From: a bacterium
GTDB lineage: Bacteria; Auribacterota; Tritonobacteria; UBA1439
Length of the DNA stretch: 64,000 bases
Direction of reading: 5' to 3'
Assembly (NCBI GenBank): GCA_028716845.1
Contig: JAQUPF010000007.1
Location: 78,588 to 142,587 of the forward strand
Below, in pieces: positions 35,207-44,074 of the stretch. The notes beneath the pieces are model-generated. The model made no database searches. It was given only the letters and a program-made list of their open reading frames with translations, and had not been told where the DNA came from. The position numbers were made by a program, and so were the translations under genes. How positions within the stretch are numbered: the stretch's first letter is position 1; each line of letters starts with the position of its first letter.

Positions 35207-36334
35207 ATGGCGGCCCGATCGGCGGATGCGGCCCAGAGGCGGCTCGCCGGCCTCGTCCGGCGGCACGGCTCGCCCGTGATGGCGATCAGCCGGGGCGTCC
35301 TGAACGCCCAGATGCGGCGTTTCCGCCGGGCGCTGCCGCGCGTCGAGCCGTTCTACGCCGCCAAGGCGAACCCCCATCCCGGCGTCCTCGCGCACCTGGC
35401 GGCGGCGGGGGCCGGCTTCGACGTGGCCTCGGCGGCGGAGCTCGAGGCCGCCCTCGCGGCGGGCGCGCCGCCCGGCCGCGTCATCTTCGCCAACACGATC
35501 AAGCCGTCGGCGGCGATCGGCTCGGCGGCCGCGCGCGGGGTCGACCTCATGACGTTCGACAGCGAGTACGAACTCGACAAGATCGCGGAGCGCGCGCCGG
35601 GCAGCCGCGTCATCGTCCGGGTGAAGGTGCCCAACGTCGGCTCGATCGTGGAGCTGAGCCTAAAGTTCGGCGCGGACCCGGCGGACGCCATCCCCCTCCT
35701 CATCAAGGCGCACCGGCTCGGCCTCAGGCCCGCCGGGGTGAGCTTCCATGTCGGCAGCCAGTGCACGCGGGTCGGCAACTACGTCGAGGCGATCGAGACG
35801 GCGGCGATCATCGTCCGCGACGCCGCCCTCAAGCGGATCCCGATCGACATCGTCGACATCGGCGGCGGCTTCCCCATCCGGCAGCTCGACCGGGACGAGG
35901 ATCCGTTCGATACGATGGCCGCCGTCATCTCGCGGGAGCTCGACCGGCTGTTCGACGGGCACATCCGGATCATCGCCGAGCCCGGCCGCTTCATCGTCGG
36001 GCCGGCCGCGGTCCTCCTCATGCGGGTGGTCGGGAAGGCGATCCGGGAGAACAGGCACTGGTATTACCTCGACGACGGGATCTACGGCGATCTGAGCGGC
36101 ATCATCTTCGACCACGCGAAGTACGGCTGGGGCGTCCTCCGGAAGGGGCGGCGCCAGCTCTCCACGCTCGCGGGGCCGACGTGCGACAGCCTCGACATCA
36201 TCGCCCGGGGGGAGGATCTCCCCGAGCTCGAGATCGGCGACGTCGTCTACGCCACGAACATCGGGGCCTACAGCTCGGCGAGCGCGACGTGCTTCAACGG
36301 CATCGCCCCCGCGAAGATCGTCATGACGCAGTGA
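35207..36334 (+). CDS. Ornithine/lysine/diaminopimelate-type decarboxylase (ODC-like, fold type III)
   Basis: 375 residues, PLP-dependent alanine-racemase-fold decarboxylase. PLP lysine in [16 protein letters not shown], the phosphate loop [18 protein letters not shown] and the active-site cysteine in GPTCDSLD from the partner subunit. The short length and the GPTCDSLD form fit ornithine/lysine decarboxylases better than LysA. The next gene encodes a deoxyhypusine-synthase-like protein, so putrescine (or cadaverine) for a polyamine pathway is the probable product. Substrate preference is inferred, not seen. Confidence 0.86.
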   Translation: MAARSADAAQRRLAGLVRRHGSPVMAISRGVLNAQMRRFRRALPRVEPFYAAKANPHPGVLAHLAAAGAGFDVASAAELEAALAAGAPPGRVIFANTIKPSAAIGSAAARGVDLMTFDSEYELDKIAERAPGSRVIVRVKVPNVGSIVELSLKFGADPADAIPLLIKAHRLGLRPAGVSFHVGSQCTRVGNYVEAIETAAIIVRDAALKRIPIDIVDIGGGFPIRQLDRDEDPFDTMAAVISRELDRLFDGHIRIIAEPGRFIVGPAAVLLMRVVGKAIRENRHWYYLDDGIYGDLSGIIFDHAKYGWGVLRKGRRQLSTLAGPTCDSLDIIARGEDLPELEIGDVVYATNIGAYSSASATCFNGIAPAKIVMTQ

Positions 36335-36363
36335 GCCCGGCGGCGGAACGAAAGGACGGACGG

Positions 36364-37527
36364 ATGAAGCGGACGCACAGGATGCGGGAGGAACGCTCGG
36401 AGGTCCCGGACTGGCTCCGGAAGAAGCGGTGCCCCCACAAGGGGCGCTACCTCTCGGGGAGAAGGATCCTCCCGAAGGGGATCACGGGGAGGGAGCGGCT
36501 CGCCGATCTGCTGGACGGGACCTTCCTCGCCTACAACGCCGCCCGCCTTCGGGAGGGCTGCCATCTCTTCGTCGAGAAGATGCTCGATGACGACGTGACG
36601 GTGGGGATGAGCCTCGCGGGTGCCCTCACGCCGGCCGGGCTCGGCTGCGCCTGCGTCATCCCGCTCATCAAGGCGGGGTTCGTGGACTGGATCGTCGCGA
36701 CGGGGGCGAACCTCTACCACGACCTCCACTTCGCCTTCAACTTCCCCCTCCACGCCGGCAGCCACCTCGTGGACGACGCCGAGCTGCGCAAGAACGACGT
36801 CGTGCGGATCTACGACGTGCTGCTCGGCTACACCGACTGCCTGATGGCGACCGACGACATCCTCCGCGGCATCCTCGCCCTGCCGGAGTTCCAGAAGGAG
36901 ATGGGGACGGGGGAGCTCCATCACCTCCTCGGCCGCCACGCGGCTTCGTGGGAGCGCAGGAACGGCCTGCGGGACGTCTCGGTGCTCGCCGCCGCCTACC
37001 GCGCGGGCGTTCCCCTCTACACCTCCTCGCCGGGCGATTCCACCATCGGGATGAACATCGCCGGCGTGGAGCTCCGCGGCAACAGGCTCCGGATCAACCC
37101 CTCGATCGACGTGAACGAGACCACCTCGTTCGTCCTCGCCGCGAAGCGCGCGGGGGGCAAGAGCGCCGTCGTCCTCATGGGCGGCGGGAGCCCGAAGAAC
37201 TTCATGCTCCAGACCGAGCCGCAGATCCAGGAGGTGCTCCGGATCAAGGAGGTGGGGCAGGACTACTTCCTGCAGGTCACCGACGCCCGCCCCGACACGG
37301 GCGGCCTCTCCGGGGCGACGCCGCACGAGGCGGTGAGTTGGGGGAAGGTCGACCCGAGCAGGCTCCCGGATGCCGTCGTCTGCTACACCGACACGACCAT
37401 CGCCCTCCCGATCCTGACCCACTACGCCCTCGCCGCCCACCCGAAGCGGGCGCTCAAGCGGCTCTACGACCGGCGGCAGGAGCATATGAAGGCCCTGGTG
37501 CGCGAGTATTTCGCGCACAACAAGTAG
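36364..37527 (+). CDS. Deoxyhypusine synthase-like protein
   Basis: 387 residues of the DHS fold, NAD-dependent. Motifs: [43 protein letters not shown] and the lysine segment [12 protein letters not shown], which corresponds to the catalytic lysine used for butylimine transfer. True DHS modifies eIF5A in eukaryotes and archaea; bacteria lack eIF5A, and bacterial homologues are thought to act on free amines (for example making homospermidine). Position 29 nt after an ODC-like decarboxylase supports a polyamine role. RBS is weak (GGACGGACGG). Substrate unknown. Confidence 0.87.
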   Translation: MKRTHRMREERSEVPDWLRKKRCPHKGRYLSGRRILPKGITGRERLADLLDGTFLAYNAARLREGCHLFVEKMLDDDVTVGMSLAGALTPAGLGCACVIPLIKAGFVDWIVATGANLYHDLHFAFNFPLHAGSHLVDDAELRKNDVVRIYDVLLGYTDCLMATDDILRGILALPEFQKEMGTGELHHLLGRHAASWERRNGLRDVSVLAAAYRAGVPLYTSSPGDSTIGMNIAGVELRGNRLRINPSIDVNETTSFVLAAKRAGGKSAVVLMGGGSPKNFMLQTEPQIQEVLRIKEVGQDYFLQVTDARPDTGGLSGATPHEAVSWGKVDPSRLPDAVVCYTDTTIALPILTHYALAAHPKRALKRLYDRRQEHMKALVREYFAHNK

Positions 37528-37544
37528 GGGGCGCGGCGGATCCG

Positions 37545-37964
37545 ATGCGCGCGCGTGGAACGGTCATCGACGTGCGGGGGCCGGTCGCCGTCGTCAGGAT
37601 CCGCCGGCCGCCCGCCTGCGGGGGGTGCGGCGCCTGCCCCGCCGACCGGCCCGCCGGACCGACGGTCGAGGCGGACGGCGCGACGTGCCCGGGCGTGGGT
37701 GAGACGGTGGAGATCGATATCGGCGGCGGGCGCTCGATCCGGGCCGCGTCCGCGATCTTCCTCCTCCCCCTCCTCGGCCTCGCGGCGGGCCTCGCGGCGG
37801 GACGCCGGCTCGCCGGTTCGGACGGGGCCGGCCTCGCCGCGGGGACCGCGGGGATCCTCGCGGTCTACCTCGCGCTCGGCGTGTACGACAGGCGGGTGGG
37901 GAGGAGGGGCGGGATGCGGCCGAGGATCGTCCGGGTCCTCGGCGGCGCCGACCGGAGGGGTTGA
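37545..37964 (+). CDS. RseC/MucC-family membrane protein
   Basis: 139 residues: an N-terminal small beta domain with a cysteine cluster (CGGCGACPA), then two transmembrane helices (SAIFLLPLLGLAAGLAAG and AGTAGILAVYLALGV) and a basic C-terminus. This is the RseC/MucC layout; relatives act in SoxR reduction or sigma-E control and several accompany Rnf or thiamine genes. It lies 17 nt after the DHS-like gene and 37 nt before thi4, so probably the same transcript. Role here unknown. Confidence 0.75.
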   Translation: MRARGTVIDVRGPVAVVRIRRPPACGGCGACPADRPAGPTVEADGATCPGVGETVEIDIGGGRSIRAASAIFLLPLLGLAAGLAAGRRLAGSDGAGLAAGTAGILAVYLALGVYDRRVGRRGGMRPRIVRVLGGADRRG

Positions 37965-38001
37965 CCGCCCGGGGGACGGGGGATTGACGGGGGAGGTCAT
38001 C

Positions 38002-38781
38002 ATGGACAGACTGGACGATGTGGCCATATCGAGGGCCATCATCGAGGAATACACGAGGGATTTCTCCGACTCCCTGGAGAGCGACGTCGCGATCGTCGGC
38101 GCCGGGCCCGCCGGCATGGTCGCCGGCTACTACCTCGCGCGGGCGGGGAGGCGGGTGGCGATCTTCGAGCGGCGGCTCTCCGTCGGCGGCGGCATGTGGG
38201 GGGGCGGGATCATGTTCGGCCGCTGCATCTTCCAGGAGGCGTCGAGGCCGGTCCTCGACGAGATCGGGGTGCGGGTCACGCGCCGGGAGGACGGTTACTA
38301 CGTCACCGATTCGGTCGAGACGGTCGCCGTCCTGTGCGCCGCGGCCGTGAAGGCCGGGGCGCGGGTCTTCAACTCCATCTCGACGGAGGACGTCCTCATC
38401 AGGGGCGAGCGGGTGGCGGGGATCGTCCTGAACTGGAGCGCCGTGTCGTCCGCCCGGTTGCACGTCGACCCGATCTCGGCACGCGCCGGCTGCGTCGTCG
38501 ACGCGACGGGGCATGACGCCGAGATCGCGCGGATCGTCGTCAGGAAGATCGGGAAGCGGCTCCGCACCGAGACCGGCGATCTCCTCGGGGAGCGGCCGAT
38601 GTGGGCGGAGGTCGGCGAGCGCACGATCGTCGAGCACACGGGAGAGATCTACCCCGGCCTCTGGGTCGCGGGGATGGCGGCGAACGCCGTCTTCGGCGGG
38701 CCCCGGATGGGGCCGATCTTCGGCGGCATGCTCCTGTCGGGGAGGAGGGCGGCGGAGATGATCCTCGCCGCCCCGCGATGA
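38002..38781 (+). CDS. thi4: Thiazole synthase Thi4, sulfide-dependent type
   Basis: Makes the ADP-thiazole precursor of thiamine from NAD and glycine. 259 residues with FAD/NAD-type AIVGAGPAGMVAGYYLARAG, GGGMWGGGIMFG, DATGHDAEI and the C-terminal GGPRMGPIFGGMLLSG. At the place where yeast Thi4 has its sacrificial Cys205, this protein has His154 (in RLHVDPIS), as in methanogen enzymes that use free sulfide catalytically. That implies an anoxic, sulfide-containing lifestyle. No TPP riboswitch fits in the 37 nt upstream. ATG 38002 is preceded by GGGGGAGG. The stop overlaps the next frame at 38778. Confidence 0.93.
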   Translation: MDRLDDVAISRAIIEEYTRDFSDSLESDVAIVGAGPAGMVAGYYLARAGRRVAIFERRLSVGGGMWGGGIMFGRCIFQEASRPVLDEIGVRVTRREDGYYVTDSVETVAVLCAAAVKAGARVFNSISTEDVLIRGERVAGIVLNWSAVSSARLHVDPISARAGCVVDATGHDAEIARIVVRKIGKRLRTETGDLLGERPMWAEVGERTIVEHTGEIYPGLWVAGMAANAVFGGPRMGPIFGGMLLSGRRAAEMILAAPR

Positions 38782-38798
38782 GCGCGGAGGGGGACGCC

Positions 38799-39215
38799 AT
38801 GCAGATGCGGCCGGACCTTGTCTACTCGGTCCTCTGCGACGACGTGCGCCAGGAGGTGAACGGGAAGTTCATCTTCATCGGCGTCTTCCAGAACCTGTGG
38901 GCGCGGGAGTTCCCCGCCGTCCATCCCCGGCTCTGCATCGCGAACTCATGGTACAACGGGGTGGGGGAGTTCAACGCCCGCTCGGCGATCGTCGGGCCCG
39001 ACCGGAAGACGAGGATCACCGAGAGCGTGCCGGTGAAGATCGCCTTCACCGAGCGGCACAAGGGCTCCATCGTCGTGAACTTCTTCCAGAACGTCCGCTT
39101 CCCGGAGGCCGGCCTCTACTGGGTGGAGGTCAGCCTCGACGACGCGCTCGTCGCGCGCTACCCGTTCCGCGTGGGCCGGCCCCGGCGGCCGGAGCCGCCG
39201 CGGGCGGGGGGGTGA
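38799..39215 (+). CDS. Conserved small protein (DUF6941-like)
   Basis: 138 residues. Characteristic N-terminus QMRPDLVYSVLCDDVRQE then GKFIFIGVFQNLWAREFP; the remainder is a small beta-rich domain (ERHKGSIVVNFFQNVRFPEAG). It recalls a conserved uncharacterised family from PVC-type and related bacteria (DUF6941 from memory). No signal peptide or catalytic motif. ATG 38799 is chosen for its GGAGGGGG RBS at good spacing; the upstream ATG 38778 overlaps the thi4 stop. Function unknown. Confidence 0.75.
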   Translation: MQMRPDLVYSVLCDDVRQEVNGKFIFIGVFQNLWAREFPAVHPRLCIANSWYNGVGEFNARSAIVGPDRKTRITESVPVKIAFTERHKGSIVVNFFQNVRFPEAGLYWVEVSLDDALVARYPFRVGRPRRPEPPRAGG

Positions 39216-39220
39216 CGAGG

Positions 39221-39649
39221 ATGGAACCGATACGGCTCGAGGACGACCGCTGGTGCTTCGCCTGCGGCGAGCGGAACCCGTCCGGCCTCCGGCTCGATTT
39301 CCGGCTCGGGGACGACCGCGTCCTCCGCACCGCCTTCACCTTCCGCCGGGAGCACCAGGGGTACGCCGGCATCGTCCACGGCGGCCTCGTCGGCCTCATC
39401 CTCGACGAGACGATGGTCAACCTCGCCTGGCGGCTGGGCCACCCGGCCGTGACCGCCGCGCTCGAGCTCCGTTTCAGGAAGGCCGCGCTCGTGGGCGAGG
39501 AGATCCGTTTCGAGGGGCGGCTGGCCGGCGTGGCCGGCCGCCTCGTGCGGGCGGAGGCGGAGGCGCGCGACCGGGCGGGCGATCTCGTCGCCGCCGCCCG
39601 GGCGAAATGCCTCATCGTCCGCGGGCCTGCCGGCGGGGGCGGGAGATGA
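39221..39649 (+). CDS. PaaI-type hotdog-fold thioesterase
   Basis: 142 residues, single hotdog domain of the PaaI/YiiD kind: CFACGERNPSGLRL at the start, then the active-site helix GIVHGGLVGLILDETM with its His-Gly-Gly and catalytic acid, and ELRFRKAALVGEEIRFEG. Likely hydrolyses an acyl-CoA or aryl-CoA; substrate not predictable. It starts 5 nt after the previous stop and overlaps nadE by four bases, so it belongs to the same operon. Confidence 0.88.
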   Translation: MEPIRLEDDRWCFACGERNPSGLRLDFRLGDDRVLRTAFTFRREHQGYAGIVHGGLVGLILDETMVNLAWRLGHPAVTAALELRFRKAALVGEEIRFEGRLAGVAGRLVRAEAEARDRAGDLVAAARAKCLIVRGPAGGGGR

Positions 39650-41280
39650 AGATCGCCCTCGCCCAGATCAACCCGACCGTCGGCGACTTCAGGGGGAACG
39701 TCCGGAAGATCCTCTCCTTCTCCCGGCGCGCCGAGCGTGCCGGCGCCTCCCTCTGTCTCTTCCCCGAGATGGCCGTCACCGGCTACCCCGCCCGCGACCT
39801 CCTCCTCAACACCGATTTCATCGACGACAACCTGCGGGCCCTCGATCGGATCGCGCGGGGGACGGGGGCGATGCCGATCGTCGTCGGGTTCGCGGCCCGT
39901 TCCCGATCCGCCACCGGGCGGGGGCTCTTCAACGCCGGCGCCCTCGTCCGGCGGGGGAAGGTGCGGCAGGTCTTCCGCAAGATGCTCCTGCCGACCTACG
40001 ACGTCTTCGACGAGACGCGGTATTTCGACCCCGCCGACCGCGTCTCCGTCGCGCGGATCGGCCGAGCGCGGATCGGCCTCACCATCTGCGAGGACATCTG
40101 GAACGCCCCGGATCTCTGGCGCCAGCGGTTCTACGCCGCCGATCCGGTCGAGCTGCTCATGCGGCGGGGGGTCGACGCGGTCGTCAACATCGCCGCCTCG
40201 CCGTTCGCCCTCGGCCGCCGCGCCCTCCGCCGCCGCATCCTCCGGGGCGTCGTCTCCCGCGCGGGGGTCCCGGTCTACTTCGTCAACCAGGTCGGCGGCA
40301 ACGACCAGCTCATCTTCGACGGCTGCAGCCTCGCCCTCGACGCCCGCGGCGAACCGACGGGCCGGGGGAGGGCGTTCGGGGAGGATCTCGTCGTCGCCGA
40401 TCCCCGCGCCCCCCTCCCCGCCGCCCGCGAGCGGGAGGAGCCGTGCGAGGAGACGGTCCTCCGCGCCCTCGTCCTGGGCGTGGCCGACTACGCCCGCAAG
40501 TGCGGCTTCGCGGAGGCGGTCATCGGCCTGAGCGGCGGCATCGATTCGGCCGTGACCGCCTGCATCGCCGCCAAGGCGCTCGGCCCCCGGCGCGTGCACG
40601 GCGTCGCGATGCCGTCCCCGTACACGTCCCGGGCGAGCGTGGAGGACGCGCGGGCGCTCGCGCGGAACCTCGGTCTCCGGTTCTCCGTCATCCCCATCAG
40701 CGGTCTCTACCGGGCGCACCTCCGGACGCTCCGGCCGCTCTTCCGCGGCCGCCGCGAGGACGAGACGGAGGAGAACGTCCAGGCGCGCATCCGCGGCACG
40801 ATCCTCATGGCGCTCTCCAACAAGTTCGGCTGGCTCGTCATATCGACGGGGAACAAGTCGGAGGTGGCGGTGGGCTACTGCACGCTCTACGGGGACATGA
40901 CCGGGGGGCTCGCGGCCCTCTCCGACGTCCCCAAGACGCTCGTCTGGCGGCTCGCCCGCTCCATCAACCGCCGCGGCGAGGTCATCCCGTCACGCACGAT
41001 CGAGCGGCCGCCGTCGGCGGAGCTCCGGCCGGGGCAGACCGACGCCGACAGCCTTCCCCCGTACGAGCTCCTCGACGGGGTCCTCGGCCGCTACGTGGAA
41101 CGGCGGGAGCGGCCGGAGGAGATCATCGCCGCCGGCTACGACCGGGCGCTCGTTTGCGACATCGTCCGGCGGGTCGAGCGGAACGAGTACAAGCGGGAGC
41201 AGGCGCCGCCGGGGCTCAGGATCACGACGAAGGCGTTCGGCCACGGCCGGCGGATGCCGATCGCGCAGCGCTACCACTGA
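39646..41280 (+). CDS. nadE: Glutamine-dependent NAD+ synthetase
   Basis: Final step of NAD synthesis: amidates nicotinic acid adenine dinucleotide. 544 residues with an N-terminal nitrilase-type glutaminase (about 1-260; Glu in LFPEMAVTGYPARD, Lys in FRKMLLPTYDVFDE, Cys in LTICEDIW) and a C-terminal synthetase (about 270-544; P-loop GLSGGIDSAV, ISTGNKSEVAVGY). All catalytic residues are present. Note that LarB uses the same NaAD substrate. The 3' end overlaps the convergent TPR gene by 59 nt. Confidence 0.96.
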   Translation: MKIALAQINPTVGDFRGNVRKILSFSRRAERAGASLCLFPEMAVTGYPARDLLLNTDFIDDNLRALDRIARGTGAMPIVVGFAARSRSATGRGLFNAGALVRRGKVRQVFRKMLLPTYDVFDETRYFDPADRVSVARIGRARIGLTICEDIWNAPDLWRQRFYAADPVELLMRRGVDAVVNIAASPFALGRRALRRRILRGVVSRAGVPVYFVNQVGGNDQLIFDGCSLALDARGEPTGRGRAFGEDLVVADPRAPLPAAREREEPCEETVLRALVLGVADYARKCGFAEAVIGLSGGIDSAVTACIAAKALGPRRVHGVAMPSPYTSRASVEDARALARNLGLRFSVIPISGLYRAHLRTLRPLFRGRREDETEENVQARIRGTILMALSNKFGWLVISTGNKSEVAVGYCTLYGDMTGGLAALSDVPKTLVWRLARSINRRGEVIPSRTIERPPSAELRPGQTDADSLPPYELLDGVLGRYVERRERPEEIIAAGYDRALVCDIVRRVERNEYKREQAPPGLRITTKAFGHGRRMPIAQRYH

Positions 41281-42571
41281 CGGCGCGGCCGCCCTTCCCC
41301 ATCGCGCGCGCCTTCCCGAGGAGTATCCGGCAGCGCCGCCGCTCGTCCGGGTATTTCGGGCTCGCCCCCGCGAGGGCCTGCTCGCCGAAGAAGGCCGCCC
41401 GCGGCCCGTCCCCCCGGCGGAGCCACACCTCGCACTGCCCCGCGAGGGCGCGGGTGTTCGCGGGGTAGAGCTCGAGCACCCTCGTGAAGACCGCCTCCGC
41501 CCCGTCGAGATCCCCTTTCGCGAGCTTCCGTTCGGCGAGGGTGATGACGGCGGTGTAGGCGTCGGCGCCCCCCCGCAGGGCGGCCGCGAGCTCCCGGTGG
41601 AGGCGCGCCGCGGCCGCGTCGCCGAGGCGCCGGCAGGCCTCCGACGCGACCGCGTGGCCGCGCGCCTGCTCGAAGGCGAAGTACGGCGGGACGCGGCCGA
41701 GGGCCTCCGCCGCGATGGCCCGCGCCGACGCAGCGTCACCGCGCAGGAGGGCGATCTCGGCGAAGCCGATCGAGACCCTGGGGCTTCCCGGGTAGACGCG
41801 GCGCAGGGCGGCGAGGCGCTCCTCCGCCTCGTCGGCGCGCCCCTGGCGGAGCCGGAGCTCGGCGAGGGCGATCCTCCCCTGGAAGGTGCCGCCGATCCTC
41901 TCGAACGACCGTTCCGCGCCCGCGAGGTCGCCCGCCTCGACGAGCGCCCAGCCGAGGAGGGCGAGGAGGTCGGCGTCGTCGGGCTTGAACGCGAGCGCCG
42001 CCCGGTACTGCCGCGCCGCCTCGTCCCATTCGCCCCGCTTGGCGCGGATCCTGCCGAGATCCTTGCAGCGGCGGTAGCTGGGGCCGAACGACCCGATCGC
42101 CGCGCGCAGATTGTCGGCCCCGCGCCGCAGATCGCGCATCTTCTCGACGAGGAGGAAGTGGAGCCGCTCGTGGCTCCGCTCCTTGAGCGGATTGCCCGCG
42201 GGGATCGACCGGTACAATCGCACCGCCTGCTCGTACCGCCCGGCGGCGCGGCAGATCGCGTCGATCTTCTCGTAGGGGACGGGATCGTCGGGCCGGAGGC
42301 GGATCATCCGCCGGTAGAGGGCGATCGCCCGCCGATGGTCGCCGGCCTCCCGTCGGGTCCGCGCGAGATGGGCGAGCATCGAGGGGTCGTCGGGATGGCG
42401 CCTGATCCCCTTCGCGAGGATGAAGGCGGCCGCCTCGTACCGGCCGTCGGCGCGCAGGAGCGCCGCGAGCTGCCTGAAGGCGGCGGCCTGCCGGGGGCGC
42501 GTCCTCGTGAGGTCGTGGAGCCGCCGTTTCTCGGGGGTGTCGAGCAGCCGCCGGAATGCCTGTTCGCGCAT
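41222..42571 (-). CDS. TPR repeat protein, cytosolic
   Basis: 449 residues, almost entirely tetratricopeptide-like helical repeats (for example AAAFILAKGIRRHPDD, AIALYRRMIRLRPDD, AARQYRAALAFKPDD, AEAVFTRVLELYPAN). No signal peptide or membrane segment is seen. C-terminal ~40 residues are basic and Ser/Gly-rich. Start ATG 42571, preceded by GCGAGGGACG; 26 nt after the FmdB-like gene, so co-transcribed. Probably a scaffold; no specific role evident. Confidence 0.82.
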   Translation of the reverse strand: MREQAFRRLLDTPEKRRLHDLTRTRPRQAAAFRQLAALLRADGRYEAAAFILAKGIRRHPDDPSMLAHLARTRREAGDHRRAIALYRRMIRLRPDDPVPYEKIDAICRAAGRYEQAVRLYRSIPAGNPLKERSHERLHFLLVEKMRDLRRGADNLRAAIGSFGPSYRRCKDLGRIRAKRGEWDEAARQYRAALAFKPDDADLLALLGWALVEAGDLAGAERSFERIGGTFQGRIALAELRLRQGRADEAEERLAALRRVYPGSPRVSIGFAEIALLRGDAASARAIAAEALGRVPPYFAFEQARGHAVASEACRRLGDAAAARLHRELAAALRGGADAYTAVITLAERKLAKGDLDGAEAVFTRVLELYPANTRALAGQCEVWLRRGDGPRAAFFGEQALAGASPKYPDERRRCRILLGKARAMGKGGRAVSGSAARSASAGRGRTPSS

Positions 42572-42597
42572 CGTCCCTCGCGGTGCGGCGCGCCGCG

Positions 42598-42873
42598 TCA
42601 GTCGCCCCCGGCGGTCTTCGGGGCGTCCGCCTTCGCCCCCTTCGCGGGGGCGGCGGCCTCCCGCTCCTTCTTCTCGGCCTCCCGGTAGCCGCTGCTCCGG
42701 TAGTCGGTGGCGTAGAAGCCGGAGCCCTTGAAGATGATGCCCGCCCCGCCGCTGATGAGCCGCCTGACGGCGCCCCGGCACCGCGGGCAGGAGCGGAGCG
42801 GCGGGGCGCTCATCGCCTGGAAGCGCTCGAACCGGCAGCCGCACTTGCGGCATTCATACTCGTACGTCGGCAT
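42598..42873 (-). CDS. FmdB-family zinc-ribbon protein
   Basis: 91 residues. N-terminal zinc ribbon with two CxxC pairs (YECRKCG and SCPRCRG) typical of FmdB-like regulators, then GIIFKGSGFYATDYR, the conserved family segment, and a Lys/Ala/Glu tail. Members are putative regulators; no DNA target is known. Sits between the multi-pass membrane gene and the TPR gene in one operon. Confidence 0.9.
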   Translation of the reverse strand: MPTYEYECRKCGCRFERFQAMSAPPLRSCPRCRGAVRRLISGGAGIIFKGSGFYATDYRSSGYREAEKKEREAAAPAKGAKADAPKTAGGD

Positions 42874-42943
42874 GGCACGCGCGCGGCGGACGCCACCGCC
42901 GCTCCCTTCACTCCCCGCGGTGCGGGTCCCTCCGGTCGCGCGG

Positions 42944-43951
42944 TCAGCCCTTCGGCGCCGCCGCGGGCTTGAGCCCGAGGTAGATGAGCGTCCCCGCGAC
43001 GGAGAAGATGACGAGCGGCAGCGAGCGGATGGCGAGGTTGATGATGAACGTGAAGATGCCCCAGACGACGCCGGCGAAGGTGTAGGTCCACCGCAGCCCC
43101 GTCGTGTCGACCGGCCGTCCCGCGGAGTAGGTGACCGGGCAGAGCATGGTCTGGTAGCCGCGGAGCGGCGCGGACTTGAGCGGCGCCATGAAGATGAACG
43201 AGACCTGGTCCACCACCGTGTAGAGCCGGGCGGGGGCGCGGGAGACGATCTGCTCGTACTTGTCCCCCATCGCGCGGTCGGAGATCATCGCGTTCGTGAC
43301 GATCACGGAGGTGAGGAAGGCGTTCACGACGATGACGACGACGAGGGTGGCCACGAGCAGGCCGATGAAGCGGAGGGTGTGCTCCCGGAGGAAGTCGTTC
43401 AGCTCGCTCACGGGGCTCTCCTTCCCGGCCATGATGATGGTCGGCAGGAGCAGCGCGCCGCAGAGCAGGATGATGAACGCGACGACGATCAGGGCGCTCA
43501 GGAGGAAGAGCGGAATGGCGAAGAAGGGCCAGACGATCTCCCCGACGACCGGGATGAGGCCGATCCAGCCCGCCACCATGTGGATGATCCCGAGGATGAG
43601 GATGATCAGGACGATCTTGAGGGGCGCGACGATGAGCGGGGAGGCGTTCCGCAGCGTCGAGCGGATCGCGCCCTTCATGTCGACGGGCGGCAGTTCGGCG
43701 ACCTCGGCGACGGTGATCTTCGCGATCGCGCCCCAGGTGAGGAACATGATGATGACGACGGCCACCCATGCCACCGTCGCCACGGCGGGGGCGAGGGCGT
43801 CCTGGAGGAGCGCCCCGCCGATCCAGCGGATGACCGAGTAGGCGATGAAGGCGTCGAGGAGCCCCAGGATCTGTATGGCGATCTTCTTCCCGCTGAACGA
43901 AAGGCTGAAGATCCTCGAGAATGTCCGTCCGCCCGTTTCGAGCTCTCCCAT
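42944..43951 (-). CDS. Multi-pass membrane protein, function unknown
   Basis: 335 residues with about seven strongly hydrophobic segments (for example VAWVAVVIIMFLTWGAI, LKIVLIILILGIIHMVAGWI, LIVVAFIILLCGALLLP, FIGLLVATLVVVIVVNAF). Between segments lies a soluble loop with KESPVSELNDFLREHTLRF. It shows no transporter or enzyme signature that I recognise; a Yip1/DUF-like membrane protein is a guess. First gene of the minus operon with FmdB and TPR; RBS GAAGGAGGGACG precedes the ATG at 43951. Confidence 0.75.
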   Translation of the reverse strand: MGELETGGRTFSRIFSLSFSGKKIAIQILGLLDAFIAYSVIRWIGGALLQDALAPAVATVAWVAVVIIMFLTWGAIAKITVAEVAELPPVDMKGAIRSTLRNASPLIVAPLKIVLIILILGIIHMVAGWIGLIPVVGEIVWPFFAIPLFLLSALIVVAFIILLCGALLLPTIIMAGKESPVSELNDFLREHTLRFIGLLVATLVVVIVVNAFLTSVIVTNAMISDRAMGDKYEQIVSRAPARLYTVVDQVSFIFMAPLKSAPLRGYQTMLCPVTYSAGRPVDTTGLRWTYTFAGVVWGIFTFIINLAIRSLPLVIFSVAGTLIYLGLKPAAAPKG

Positions 43952-44007
43952 GACGTCCCTCCTTCCCTGTGCGCCGGACGCGCCCCGCGCCGGCCATCGT
44001 CGCGGAC

Positions 44008-44037
44008 ATGCTACAGAAACCGTTTTGGGACTGTCAA
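44008..44037 (-). promoter_or_regulatory. Promoter of the membrane-protein/FmdB/TPR operon
   Basis: On the - strand: TTGACA (44037-44032), 18-nt spacer, TAGCAT (44013-44008). Its -35 box abuts the -35 box of the divergent promoter, so the two probably compete. Confidence 0.65.
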
Positions 44038-44054
44038 GCGGAAAGTGCTATGAT
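44025..44054 (+). promoter_or_regulatory. Promoter of the polyprenyl synthase gene
   Basis: TTGGGA (44025-44030), 18-nt spacer, TATGAT (44049-44054) with extended TGC. Predicted start about 44061, 12 nt before the ATG. Confidence 0.65.
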
Positions 44055-44074
44055 GGGCCGTTCGGACGGCCCAT
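44053..44074 (+). promoter_or_regulatory. Perfect hairpin overlapping the -10 box and start codon
   Basis: ATGGGCCGT-TCGG-ACGGCCCAT, 9-bp perfect stem with a 4-nt loop. The left arm overlaps the end of the -10 box and the right arm includes the A and U of the start codon. Possible operator or translational element. Confidence 0.5.

Noticed and set aside
36948..37544. N-terminal extension of the RseC-like protein through the DHS gene
   Set aside because: The extension is a shifted frame of the DHS-like gene; an ATG at 37545 follows the DHS stop.
37965..38001. TPP riboswitch in front of thi4
   Set aside because: Only 37 nt separate it from the preceding gene, too short for a riboswitch, and no THI-box sequence is seen.
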